Shown: piece by piece, positions 53,889 to 64,000 of the stretch | How the letters are laid out: the number at the start of each line of letters is the position of its first letter | How positions within the stretch are numbered: position 1 is the first letter of the stretch | NCBI GenBank assembly: GCA_021399445.1 | Contig: JAJTUQ010000008.1 | Location: 806,001-870,000 of the forward strand | Direction: 5' to 3' | Source of the DNA: Xylogone sp. PMI_703 | Taxonomy: Eukaryota > Ascomycota > Leotiomycetes | Length of the DNA stretch: 64,000 nucleotides | Position numbers and translations under genes: made by a program | Notes under the pieces: model-generated | Database searches by the model: none | The model's input: the letters and a program-made list of their open reading frames with translations, nothing else | What the model was told of the DNA's origin: nothing

Positions 53889-55753
53889 GGTGAGCTTGCC
53901 GCAGCAAAGACAATCGTTAAGGTTACAACCAACACTTACTTTCCATATTACCCTCACAATAGCAAGTTCCTAGTTTGTAACGAAGAAGCAAGCTTTACTT
54001 CGGATATATTTAGTCAAGATTCTTCGCGGGCGGAGGAAGCGGGGGACAGTTCCCCCGTTCTAGGGAAAGTCAGAGAAACTTACCTGCGAATTGGGACGGA
54101 TCATAACCCTAAAGACCAAGACCTTGGTTTCGTATTCGGCCGCGACCGCGACAATGCCGACATACTGCTAGATGTAAGAGAACATAGCCCCATCAGCAAA
54201 AAACTCTTCACTATAAAGATAGTTTGGGACACAGGAGTCATTCTAATCAAGAACCTCTCCTCCTACGGCATTAATATTCACTCTATATATTATGGTTCTA
54301 TAAAGATGAAGTCTCAGCGAGTGCTGAAGCATGGCGACATTTTGACTGTTAGACTTGCAGAGTTCGATCTTACTATTCAATTACCCGACCACACCCAACA
54401 TGCGGAGCAGGCTGAGAAATACTGGGCAGAATATCTTGCAAAATTTGCATCCTGGATACCCAGTTTGCGGGACCTAGACCTTCAGTCACTGCGATCTAGC
54501 ACCGGGGCCTCACAGATGATATATTCCCTTGAGTCAGAAATAGGCCGAGGCAAACATGGGTTGGTCTATCGAGCAATCCATCAACGTACCGGTCAAGTTT
54601 TTGCGGCAAAGAAGTATTATGATATGCAAGCCTCGGCTCTCAGAGAAGGTGCGATTATGCAGCATATCTTGCATGTATTATCGTCTGAAGGTCCCTCTTC
54701 ACATCTTTCTTCTAATAGTCATATAGAGAAATATCGTTAAGTTCCACGACTATATATCCACCGGGCAGGTATCGCCGCTTCTGATTATGGAGTTTATCCC
54801 TGGTAAGATGAGCCTTGCCAGCGAACATCAAAGCTCCCCGTTCAGTATCCTCGAGTTGAGAGCCATTGATAGCCAGCTGCTATGTGCTCTGTCTTATCTG
54901 CATCAAAAACAGATCATCCACGGCAACCTTAAGCTAACAAAAGTGCTTCTGGTTTATCGCAATCCAATATACATAAAGGTTACGGATTTCCGCGAGGCAT
55001 CTATATCGGATCACCAAAGGATCCCTTACCTGAGAGACATTTACAGAGCCCCGGAAATTGTGGATGGCAGGTACAGCAAACAAGGTCGACATTTGGTCTG
55101 TTGGAATTATGACTCTTGAGCTTTCCGACCTTGGGCTTCCACAATGCCCAGAAGCGCCTGATGAGTTGCCTTGCGTGATAGAAAATCATCTCCGCATAAC
55201 CCCTAGCCCCTTAACCAACTTCATATCTCATTTAGTTCAGCACAATCCGGACAGACGTCCTTCTGCAGACGAGAGTGTCTGTGATGATTTCTTTAATATT
55301 GACTTGGATTTCACTGAAATCGCCTCTGCTGATCTCATACCCACTTCACAGCCTACTCAAAGGAAACGACAGATATCGACTAGTTTATTGAGTGATTACC
55401 AAGAATTGATATGGAACGGGCGAGCGGTAAACTGGGTGCCATCTAAAGGGATTATCAACTTAACACAGCTCCTCGCAGCGTCTGGGATGGTCAAGAAAGA
55501 ACGAGACAGAGTCCTTAAAAAGTACGTTGATAAGTGCAGAGAACAATCTGCGGCAGGCAACAATGCAACCAAGGGATCTTACTTTCTTCTACACGATGCC
55601 TTTGATATCTGCAAGGCATTAGGCTTTGGATATGAGACCATCGAGAAATTAATGTATGGATATACTGATTTGGAGCGATGTCATCCTGTTCAGAACCATA
55701 GTCAGGTCCACGCCAAAGACGCTATCATATGCGGCTCTATTCTTCTTATCTAA
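53889..55753 (+). pseudogene. FHA - pseudokinase - KilA-N/APSES-like fusion protein, two frameshifts
   Basis: Seen: a frame open from 53889 without ATG encodes an FHA domain (LRIGTDHNPKDQDLGFVFGRDRDNADILL..., about 54080-54400; FGR present). It is followed by a kinase N-lobe (IGRGKHGLVYRAI, FAAKKYY, about 54540-54620). A one-base loss near 54734 leads to the next frame with IMEFIPG, the catalytic loop HGNLKLTKVLL (HRD Asp replaced by Asn and the metal-binding Asn by Lys), DFR for DFG, and YRAPE. A one-base gain near 55063 leads to KVDIWSVGIMTLEL. The last 120 residues (NWVPSKGIINLTQLLAASG...GSYFLLHDAFDICKALGF) look like a KilA-N/APSES DNA-binding fold. The catalytic residues were probably lost before the frameshifts, so the ancestor was likely a pseudokinase. 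The 5' exon is not found. Confidence 0.65.
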
Positions 55754-56048
55754 GTTGTCGACTATGCGGGATTTCAAATATCCAGAAGTTTTGATTCAGT
55801 CAATAGCCCCTTCCTATCGTGATTCGAAGTAGTGCGTTAGGCTGGCCTCGTTTTCTGCACAATTGCTTGAACGGGTTCTTAGACAGGTTCCCAAAAGATA
55901 TGGAATTATTTCTAATTATGGTTGCCTTCTTCTCATCTGCCGTGAGAGCTCGTGTTCTGCATTTGCCATTCTACCTATGGCAAAATATATAATGTAGTAG
56001 TGTTATGAACCAACACATTATTTATTCAGCAACAATGTTCTTGTTTTG
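55754..56048. other. Convergent intergenic space
   Basis: Lies between the FHA-kinase relic (plus) and the tail-anchored gene (minus). Nothing is recognised. Confidence 0.4.
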
Positions 56049-56708
56049 CTAGATATCTCGGGTTATGAAGTTTAGGATAATTAAGACATAACTGCAAGCA
56101 AACACCACAAGTAGGGCGAACATGTTGGTATGATTGCCGTTTTTCTGTAGTTTTCTATTTTGCTCTTCCTCAGACTTGTGAGAGAGCATCTCCACTATCT
56201 TATCTACTTTTTCAAAATTTGCCTTTAGAGACTCTAGTTGCCGTTGGATATTGGCGTAGCTCTCTCCATAAGACCTAGCAAGGCGTATTAGCTCTCTCGG
56301 CTCTGGAGTCACGAGGTCGCATGTGCAGTGGCAGCATCCGCTCCCAGGTGTTCGCGACGAATTGATACTGTCGATGCTGGAGTGCAAGTCTGGGATAACA
56401 GTTCGAACATCGCACAATGTATCCTTTGTTTCGTCCGCTACTGAAGTAGCATGATTTCCCGAGACTCCTGCCATACCGAAATCCAGAATTTCCAGGATAT
56501 ATACCAACTCCGTGTTTCTAAATGTAGTGTGCGAAAATGATAACCATACCAGCTATCAATTTGGAAGAATCGGATTGAGACTATGGTTTGAATCGTTAGA
56601 GCATGCTCTAAAATAATTACTGTATGAACTCACGTCCTGAGAACTGCCACAGAATTCTAGCTCATCCTTGATATCTCGGCAGGAATTCTCAAATTTATCT
56701 CTTCTCAT
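56049..56708 (-). CDS. Tail-anchored coiled-coil protein, two exons, unknown function
   Basis: Seen: ATG at 56708; exon 1 56708-56634; intron 56553-56633 (81 nt; GTGAGT donor, CTAAC branch-like site, GATAG acceptor); exon 2 56552-56049. The phase is kept and 192 residues result. A Cys cluster (CCHCTCDL) sits near residue 100. A coiled coil runs from about residue 115 to 160 (SYANIQRQLESLKANFEKVDKIVEML). A hydrophobic segment (MFALLVVFACSYVLIILNFIT) lies five residues from the C-terminus, typical of a tail-anchored ER or mitochondrial protein. No signal peptide. The family is not recognised. The clean splice and intact frame support a functional gene. Confidence 0.6.
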
Positions 56709-57512
56709 AATTTTGTGGGAGGCTGGATATTTGACGGTACGGTGAGGCAAATGATGCTTCAGCGTAAACAAACAAATAAACAGGCATAGGAACGTGGCCC
56801 TCAATCGGCCAGGGCCCAGCTTGAGATCCTTGCTCTTGATTCATACTGGGTTTGATTATTGGTCTGCTATTACGGTATCAAACATGGCGCTGCCCGGTAA
56901 TACTGGCAGGCGAATAGTCAGAGGCAACAGATGGTGGCTCCGGCAGACCAGAGACTGTCCGCAGGTAATACTGAAACGAAACAAGCACCACTCTGGGCTT
57001 TGCGTGCCCAGTTATGCCCACTGAGTATATACCGCTGTCTCAGCACTACTCCTTATATTCCTATATGACAGGTTTAATCAGATTCAATTTCCGTGACTCA
57101 CCGCTGCGGGATGCCTTACGTTTCCATTTCTGCTTAGGCGGCTACAAGAATTACTTCTTCCAACCTCACAATTTCAAAAATCCGGGCCAGCGTTAATTGA
57201 GCCTTGTGGCACTCCCCACCTGCGATTAGCTGGGTATGGCATCCCTACCGACTGAGACCAGCCTGCCGCCGCCTGAAGATTGCGGGTACTAACCGTACTG
57301 TACTTCTTCTTGCTTAACAGTTTAACCTTATTAGTACTAATGGATGAAAGCTAGGTCCTCATACAGGCCCTTATTCCTCGAATTGTGGGTAAATTGTGGG
57401 TAAAAATGGTACACTAGGTAGTATTACACCGTGACAGCATAATTACCCTTATATTTGAGACTCTACGGTATATAGATTGCCAGGGTGCCTGCAAAAATAT
57501 TGAAAATATAAA
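56709..57512. other. No supported gene
   Basis: Short frames on the plus strand at 56794-57196 have no domain. A small direct repeat (AATTGTGGGTA twice) lies near 57380-57402. Confidence 0.35.
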
Positions 57513-58380
57513 TCCCTTCGATCGCGACCTCGCGGTGGCTGGCGAGAGACGATTGGGGATGGGGAGCCCGGTTTGGAGGCAGAGGAGGCGTTCCAGCGTT
57601 GATACGATGCGAACGAGCAGCCTTTCTTAGCTCGAGACCAGGCTAAGTGGATCGCACTTGGCTTGATTGGCTATGGTGTCATGATAATGATGAAATGAGT
57701 CTCTTTTCAACTATAGTGACTATGACTCAGTAGTTAACTGCTAGAGGCCCGCTATGGTTGAAATCGCCCGTGCTAACAGTGCCCGGCCTCCGTGTGTGAC
57801 AATGGATAGTATTCTGTTCGAGGTCGTCGAGTATTAAGAGACATATTGATGTTGCCGAGTAAACCGCATGAAATCGCACCCATAATACTGCATACCAAGG
57901 ACTAACGAACCCATCGGGAAGATACATCCAGATTGAAAGCACGACTGCTTCTCACCTCGTACTTAACGATTAGTTGGTTCTCAGACTTCGTTAGTCCTTG
58001 GTATGCAGTATCGTGGGTGAGATCTCATGCGGTTTACTAGGCGACAACCTCAAACAGAATGCTATCCATTCACGCACGGAGGCCACTTACGGAGACCACC
58101 CACGGTCAGCATGCGCGATTTCAGCCATTGCAGGTCCACAGCTGCCAACTATTGAGTCATAGTCGCTACGTACGAAAAGGACTCCCAAATTACTGTTTGT
58201 CTCAATCATCGTGACACTATAGCCAATCAAGTCAGGTACGGCCAACTTAACCTGGTCTTCAACCCAAGAGAAGTGGATCATTCGCGTCGTATCAATGCTA
58301 GGACGCCTCCGTTATCCCCAAACCAGGCTTTCAATCTCCAATCGCATCTTGCCAGCCTCCGCGGGGTTGCAATCAAAGGG
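57513..58380. repeat. Large imperfect palindrome, about 395-bp arms, 79-bp spacer
   Basis: Seen: 57513-57908 is similar along its whole length to the reverse complement of 57988-58380. The inner 25 bp (ending ACTAACGA / TCGTTAGT) and blocks such as TAAACCGCATGA and GATTGGCTAT are identical. The outer end matches as CCCTTCGATCGC against CCCTTTGATTGC. Most differences are C/T or G/A transitions plus a few indels. I estimate roughly three-quarters identity by eye. Both arms retain the same protein-like frame (DQAKWIALGLIGYGV in one, DQVKLAVPDLIGYSV in the other), so the unit derives from coding sequence of unknown type that was duplicated in inverted orientation. Confidence 0.85.
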
Positions 58381-60185
58381 GTTTGTTTACAGGCCAGTGT
58401 CCTCGGCGGAAGGGTTACTGGTATGTCGAGCCCTAGATTTAGCACTCTCGAGGTAATGAAAGCACAACGTCTATTCCACAATCCAGACTATATTTATCCC
58501 TTTCACACTTCGGGCTTATAGTTGTCAAATGATTGGCTCAGACAGGCAGCAGCCGTATGCCTGGTCGGCTGGGCTTGAAAAGCCGGACGCCAAAATCCTA
58601 ACAAATGTGAGTCTCCTACACCAATGATATACCCAGTCGAGAGCCGCTCATGACACCAACTTTAACAGCACTTGGGATGGTCCATGAGGCTGGCACTCAT
58701 GTACCCCGCTGCTAGTATAAGCAGTAGGAACATGCGAGAATGGGTATCACAAGAAGTCCAGCGAACCCTACGGATGCAGATGCACTCTTACGGCATTAAG
58801 ACCTATGCTTATAGTTCGAGTTCTATTTCTCATGTGATGTCGTCGGCATTAGCAGGAGAGATTTATCAGGGATTAAGTTCTAAATATCTAGCTTCCCTGA
58901 ATTTGTTGCGATGAACCCATTTGAGACATACTAGAATGAGAACATACCGGGGACCCTGGCCGAGAGGGTTTCTGCGTCGGGGCTACAGCCTAGTAAGGAG
59001 CACATTTGCGCTACGCGTTCTATCTCTAAGCAGATCAAGCCGCTTACATGTGTGTTTACTACCAAAATATCAGACATAAGGAAGGCTCGTGCGCCCAATG
59101 TAATGGATGCAGGCTCGTTCCAGTCTCCCAGTTTCGTGTGGTTGCAAAGAGGGGGTAGTGTTGTGGCACCCGCTACCACTCATATACGTGTGGGAGCGAA
59201 ACCCGAAAACCGAATGATTAATTCGACATAGATAGTGTCCTATACCAATTCCGGGTTGTGCGTTGGATGTCGTACTGCGCAGTTTCGCGGTTATCAGCAC
59301 CCAAAACTCCGAGGCTGAGAATGGCAACGATGGAGCATGTAACCCAGCTAAAAAATGTGGCTGGGATTGAATCGAATTATTCTCTCCTTGTTCAATGTGG
59401 GATGCCCTTCGATTAACAATACGGATCTCTAGGCCATAACTACTATTTTACTTCACGAAAAATCGCCTGATCGAGATTCGGGCTAGATCTAATGCATGTC
59501 GTATTTCAAGCTCTAGCCAACAAAGACAGAATCCTGGTTTAAGGCATCCTTTACCCTTTATCAACTAGCTGGATGTAAAACCTACTGCCATAAAATACTC
59601 TGATACACAATATTGTGTAAGCTTCCAACACATTGAGAAGCATAACTGTTTCAAAATTCATTGCATAGTCTACTGCTGAAAACCATAGTTTGATTTGAAA
59701 AACAATCTAGATGCAACCTCCATCCTCAGCGAGTCAGGTCATTCAATAATTACCGCCGGGGCTAAGGATTTCTCCCTTTGATGGAGGGCATAGCCAAGGA
59801 ACTGCCATGGCAAGCGCTGACGACAATCTAACGAAGGATCTATGGCATATTAAAGGCCAATTAACAAGCGAGCACTCAGGCAGCACCAGTAGTTGGGTTC
59901 GTAAGGAAAAGTGCCAGTGCTGAAACACACATGTTGTAGACTGAGCTCCGGCCTTATAATTGATTGGGTCACACACACGCCCATACCGCCGCTAACAGCA
60001 GTCTAGCTGAAGCATCATCTCACCATATCCCCTTTAGTTACACGCATACCCCCTTACTACTCATTAATCTTATTATATTATTTTACCGTCCCTCCCCCTA
60101 TGCCAACCGATGTTGAGGAGACCAGATCAGATGTGACTGGCATGTATAACCGCAAAGCTATTTAAGACCTTGACATCTTCTCATC
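58381..60185. other. No supported gene
   Basis: A plus frame at 58672-58914 and a stretch at 59080-59230 are somewhat protein-like but have no recognised domain, start or splice support. The final 120 bp, with TATTTAAG about 20 bp before the ATG at 60186, is a plausible promoter. Confidence 0.35.
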
Positions 60186-61175
60186 ATGCCGCGACGTAAG
60201 AGGGCTCGAAGAACTGGTGCCTTAGATGATTGTTTTGCTTGCATAAAACACAATACCAAGTGCGATCGTCAACGACCGTATTACTCGCAATGTATTGAGA
60301 AAGAGGAGGCATGTACGGGCTACAAGACCAATTTGACTTGGGGTGTTGGCGTTGCCAGTCGTGGAAAACTACGTGGTCTAACTTCTCCTGTGGCAAAGTC
60401 TACGCCAGTGCTGCCACATGCCCTGTTTCCTAAAAAACCAAGAAAGACACCAAGTAACAAAACTGAAAGAGGCGGCACAAGACTTGACACGCCATTTAGT
60501 GCAGAACCAGAGGAAGATCGATTTCACAAGTGAGAAATGGTAGAGCGAAATCACCAGCTTGCACATACAGAGCATAAATTCTCCCCTTCGAAAGTGGGGA
60601 CTGATTTAGAAATGTTCGATCTTGAGGACAATGGATTTGGAAGTACCTTGAGCCAAAAGATGGATTCAAGTTGCATTCCAGTATGTTTAATACATTCACC
60701 ATACTCTAGAGAGGAATCCACATTCCCTGATTCGACTCCAATCAACAAGTCGTTTAGAGTTGGGGATACCCATCAGAGCCAAGCATATCTAAGCAGCGGA
60801 AAATATTGCCAGCAGGTCACCTCATATAGAGAGGTCAACATTCAAAACGTTACTAGTCCAGCTAAATCATCGGGATCCGGAATGCAACTGGAAGCAGGGA
60901 TGGGTTATGTTGGAGTTCTTGGAGGTCGAAATTATGGTATAATGCAGTCATCTGGAGATGTCGATCATCCAATCGGCCTATCACTTGCGCAGTCAAATCT
61001 AGAAGATTTCAATCCAAATTCTCCTTCAAATGACCCATGTCTGCAGTACGAATGTCGACATTGGGTGGACTCGGTTATGTGTGATACACAGGTATGCTGT
61101 GATGGTGAAGCGATGTATACGGCACATCTCTCAGAGCCACATCTATACGAAAGGTCTGAAGAGTTGACATTGTGA
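60186..61175 (+). pseudogene. Zn2Cys6-type regulator with a lost zinc cysteine, in-frame TGA and no C-terminal activation region
   Basis: Role: DNA-binding regulator if it were intact. Seen: ATG at 60186 in good context. The zinc cluster has C16, C19, C26, C36 and C43, but the fourth ligand position (33) is Tyr (TAC), where TGC would give Cys. The following TGYKTNLTWGVGVASRGKLRGL is a signature of one fungal regulator subfamily. TGA at 60531-60533 (codon 116) interrupts a frame that otherwise continues to TGA at 61173-61175 (328 coding residues in all). The post-stop part is Ser/Asn/Gly-rich. No fungal middle homology region is seen, so the protein is much shorter than the usual 600-800 residues. 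Both point changes fit G>A transition. No frame-keeping intron over the stop was found. Confidence 0.65.
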
Positions 61176-62091
61176 AAAGCTAGAATGCCGTAAAATACTG
61201 TATCTTAATAAACTATGATGAAGAAATTAACAAAGTTTATTGTTATGATGAGATGGGTAATTAGGGTTATCTCTATTAGAAATGAGTGTCTTTACATACT
61301 ATAATGCGTCTTTAAATATTCTGTTTAAAAAACTAGGATATCACATGGGATCCCTAGTCCTTAATATAAATGTAATTGAGTTGTTCCATGATTGATATTT
61401 ACGGTTTATCTTAAATCGACAAATTCAGTTGACTCTCTAGGTTTTGGGGTTTTATACATTCTCTGTACAATCCCGCGCTGTCTTCGGTATGTTACGTAGT
61501 GTATCAGGGCCACAGCATTGATAGAAAGTATCAATGGTGTATAATCCCTTTTAGAGCAGCTAAGTTACAGAAATTGCAGATTTCCCAGAACTCGAAACAT
61601 TCGACATGATAACAATCAGCAACTTCTTGAATATCTGGAGCTCGTCTCCCGGATTCCATACTAGACGAGTACGATCTCTGTACACCGGGATCAGGAGAGG
61701 TTTTGGCTACTATCGTTCTGTTCAAAAATGTTTGAGCTTGTTCTTGATGACGGATGTTTGAAACCGTAACAGCTTTTCAAAAATTTAAATCATTGTTGAA
61801 TTTTTGGCCGTAATTATAGTATAACCAACGGGATTTGATGTAGAATTGATGAATAGAAGAGATTTATGAAAATAAACAATACAGACATTCAACGACAACG
61901 AATGACAGGCGAAGCTGTAGAAACAGGAGTATTGGAGGGTGGATTATCTCGGAGCTCCGAGTCAATATTGGCGAGCTGCCTATCTCGGCACCTTGAATCA
62001 TATGGTGCTTCGCGCACGATAGTTTTTCTGTTATACAACCGGGATCTGATTAATAGCTTAGTCATCTATATATATCCTGGTTGGTTCATAA
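61176..62091. other. No supported gene
   Basis: Begins with the AT-rich 3' flank of the Zn-cluster gene. Short frames near 61531-61725 (minus) and 61866-62091 (plus) are unrecognised. The MULE similarity starts abruptly at 62092. Confidence 0.4.
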
Positions 62092-63190
62092 CAGAGGACT
62101 CTTTTAGATTCCCCTACTTTTGAAGCCTATACATCGAATCTTACTCAATTTCGTGCCTTTCCTGATGGAGCGGTTCAATATGCGGAGAATACTTGGCTGG
62201 TCCCATGGAAGGAGAAGTTAGTTCGATATTGGGTTGATCAACAGTTACATTTTGGAGTACTTGTCACATCAACCATCGGAGGTTGTCATAGTGTTTTAAA
62301 AGGTTATTTGCAACGAGGAAACGGAGATTTGAAAGACGTGTTCGATCGCCTCACATACTTCTGGAAAGCTCAGCATGATGGCATCAATACAGCTAAATCC
62401 CAGGAGCAACTTCGTCAAAAACACAGCTTAAATACCCCTCTTTTAGCTGCTGTTAAAGGCAATGTTTATGACTATGCGCTGAAGAAGATAGTGGCTGAAC
62501 AGGCAAAGCTTCCTGAAGACCAATCTATTGCTTTACCGGAGTGTAATTGCACAATTAAACGTACTTTAGGATTGCCATGTTATCACACATTATGGAGAAG
62601 GCAAAGAGATGGTGGTGTGATTCTCCCTGAGGATATACATGTTCACTGGTACTATATTAGGCCAGATGAAAGTATTCTTTTGCCTTTGAACATTCGAGAG
62701 CCTGTTCTCAACCCACAGGTTGTGAAAGGTAAAGGCAGGCCTAGAGGAGCTCTTAATAGAGGCCGGAGATCAGATATCAATACAATATCTGGTACTAGGC
62801 GGTTACCCTCTGCCTTTGAACTGCCTTCTAGTTCAGCCCCACCAGCTCTACAATCTTCAACTTCAAGGGCAACCTCTCCCTTGGGGAAATCACAGGTCTG
62901 GCCGTATAACTAGCAACGTAGGACTACAGCGAATCAGAGAGCTTGGGATTGATTCATACGAGCCGGGGACCATGCGAGAAAGGGCCTACCAGCGTGGTAT
63001 TTCATCAATTTACCATACAGATTCTATTGAAGATACAGCTATATTAGCTGACGAGAGAATGATGGACTTGGTGGGGTGGGACGAAGAAGATAATGCCGAA
63101 ATTGAGTCTCAAAAGACCCAAGAGTACATAGTAGTCTCGGCCGAAGTTGAGTCTCAAAAGACTCAAGAATATATAGTGGTCTCAAAATAA
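62092..63190 (+). pseudogene. MULE transposase C-terminal half, catalytic Glu lost
   Basis: Seen: a frame without ATG is open from 62092. The block that reads TSTIEGCHS in the first copy reads TSTIGGCHS here (GGA at 62278-62280), so the third catalytic acid is gone. The SWIM motif (CNC...GLPCYH) is intact. A frameshift near 62880-62900 separates the main part from the tail, which then matches the family ending and stops at 63188-63190. The tail contains a 45-bp tandem duplication (two copies of ESQKTQEYIVVS) not present in the first copy. It cannot encode an active enzyme. Confidence 0.8.
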
Positions 63191-63390
63191 CTTCACTATT
63201 GCCATATTAGGAAATACATATATTTATGCTTAAATCATTATGAGGATCACTGGTTGCATGGCTGAGTCTCTTTGTACAGTACTAGTTTGTATGCGATCGC
63301 GAGGCGAAGTTGTGCGAACAACGCTCCGGTGTCGGCCATACACGCATTGAAGTGGTCAAGTGGATTTAAGTACAGTATACCCTTTATTAA
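62092..63390 (+). mobile_element. 5'-truncated second copy of the MULE
   Basis: Seen: similarity to 21643-22880 begins at AGAGGACTCTTTTAGATTC, exactly where the first copy resumes after its TAG, and runs through the 3' untranslated region to about 63390. The left end, N-terminal domain, first two catalytic Asp and both terminal repeats of the first-copy type are missing or too diverged to identify. The right end near 63360-63395 resembles a decayed form of the right repeat (CAAGTGGAT-TAAG...), with no matching left repeat or duplication. Confidence 0.85.
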
Positions 63391-63548
63391 TTAAATTAGT
63401 GTCGGCTGTCAAGGTCTGAGGTGGGTAGCGCGCACGGGCCTGTCTTGGAAAGCTAAGCAAGCAAACAAAACAAAGTCCACTGAACCAAGAAGTGCACGCC
63501 TTCCCATCTCTTCTCTTATATTAGTCCAACCCTGTCCTATTGTTCACG
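63191..63548. other. MULE 3' region and spacer
   Basis: The first about 200 bp is MULE 3' sequence. The remainder precedes a short ATG frame and holds nothing recognised. Confidence 0.4.
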
Positions 63549-63707
63549 ATGCCCTCCTTGGAAGAACTGCAAAAGATCCACATGGATGACCGTAAGATCA
63601 TTCGAAGCGATGAATATCACGTTCTCTCTCATAACTCCTTCTTTGTCAGAATCAGTGGATACGCGCTATACGCAAAAGGTGTAAGCCTTGCGAATAGCCT
63701 CAAATAA
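63549..63707 (+). CDS. Possible short gene or first exon
   Basis: ATG at 63549 opens 52 codons with a coherent composition (start MPSLEELQKIHMDD). A GTGTAA donor-like site at 63679 and an ACTAAC branch motif with a GGTAG acceptor near 63713-63725 suggest an intron, but exon 2 stops after a few codons. Unrecognised; possibly a relic. Confidence 0.3.
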   Translation: MPSLEELQKIHMDDRKIIRSDEYHVLSHNSFFVRISGYALYAKGVSLANSLK

Positions 63708-64000
63708 CACCATACTAACCGGTAGAATCGGCTCTATAAATTGCCGTACAATTTTGCCAGACCCATTCAACATGGGCACAACCCGACATTCAATTTTCAC
63801 TTCTCGTCCTATCCCACTATGTATTTTCCCACTATAAATATAGCTGTAGATACTTCGTAGGATAGGTAATTCAATTCATCTTCACATTCCATAGTTGAGT
63901 TCCTGTAACGATGCAGTAGATCGGAACCCCCAGGTTCCGACATTCCTGCAAGGGATCGGTACATACATTATTGCAAGTACCTTTAATAATACAAATACTA
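63708..64000. other. No supported gene to window end
   Basis: No domain-bearing frame is seen. Confidence 0.35.

Noticed and set aside
57727..58281. Two separate small genes in the palindrome arms
   Set aside because: The frames are mirror copies of one ancestral segment and neither has a start, a domain or intact length.
60530..60578. Intron removing the TGA in the zinc-cluster gene
   Set aside because: GTGAGA at 60530 leaves phase 2 but the ACATACAG acceptor needs phase 1, so the join creates a new stop. An in-frame stop is simpler.

Overview
This window looks like a gene-poor, decaying stretch of nuclear DNA from a filamentous ascomycete (Pezizomycotina; more cannot be said safely). The reasons are: short spliceosomal introns of 44-127 nt with GTRNGT donors and CTAAY branch sites; typical Pezizomycotina families (HET domain, patatin with a RING-like zinc module, Zn2Cys6 regulators, GH18 chitinase with CBM1, TPR, ankyrin, OrsD/DUF3505-type proteins, a Mutator-like transposon); and many nonsense codons of the TGG>TAG/TGA and CAA/CAG>TAA/TAG type, which are what repeat-induced point mutation (RIP) would leave.

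Layout. 0-10.2 kb: small uncertain genes, a 5'-incomplete gene of a fungal unknown family (6.6-7.7 kb) and a degenerate TPR array. 11.4-13.6 kb: ATP-dependent DNA ligase cut by one TAG. 15.1-18.4 kb (minus): an intact five-exon patatin-like phospholipase with a RING-like module, divergent from a small zinc-ribbon protein gene. 19.8-23.1 kb: a Cys-rich gene interrupted by a MULE with 43-bp terminal inverted repeats and an 8-bp target-site duplication. 24.7-27.7 kb: decayed Zn2Cys6 plus C2H2 regulator and a coiled-coil relic; part of this is duplicated at 34.5-35.0 kb. 29.4-30.6 kb (minus): GH18-CBM1 chitinase lacking a visible N-terminus. 32.0-34.1 kb: ankyrin fragment and a frameshifted fungal unknown. 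35.0-36.0 kb: non-LTR reverse transcriptase relic. 37.9-43.7 kb (minus): two OrsD-like relics; the larger has a tyrosine-recombinase-like C-terminus and is followed at its 3' end by five copies of a GC-rich palindrome. 44.9-46.9 kb: intact HET gene. 49.6-50.7 kb: secreted-protein pseudogene and GTPase fragment. 51.3-53.2 kb (minus): intact two-exon nuclease-like gene. 53.9-55.8 kb: FHA-pseudokinase-KilA-N-like fusion with two frameshifts. 56.0-56.7 kb (minus): tail-anchored coiled-coil gene. 57.5-58.4 kb: large imperfect palindrome. 60.2-61.2 kb: Zn-cluster gene with a lost zinc cysteine and an in-frame stop. 62.1-63.4 kb: truncated second MULE copy.

Functionally, the genes that remain intact (patatin, HET, the nuclease-like gene, the tail-anchored protein) are of accessory type; HET and patatin families are linked to self/non-self recognition and defence in fungi. 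Metabolic housekeeping genes are absent. The region reads as a repeat-rich accessory compartment in which a few genes survive among relics.
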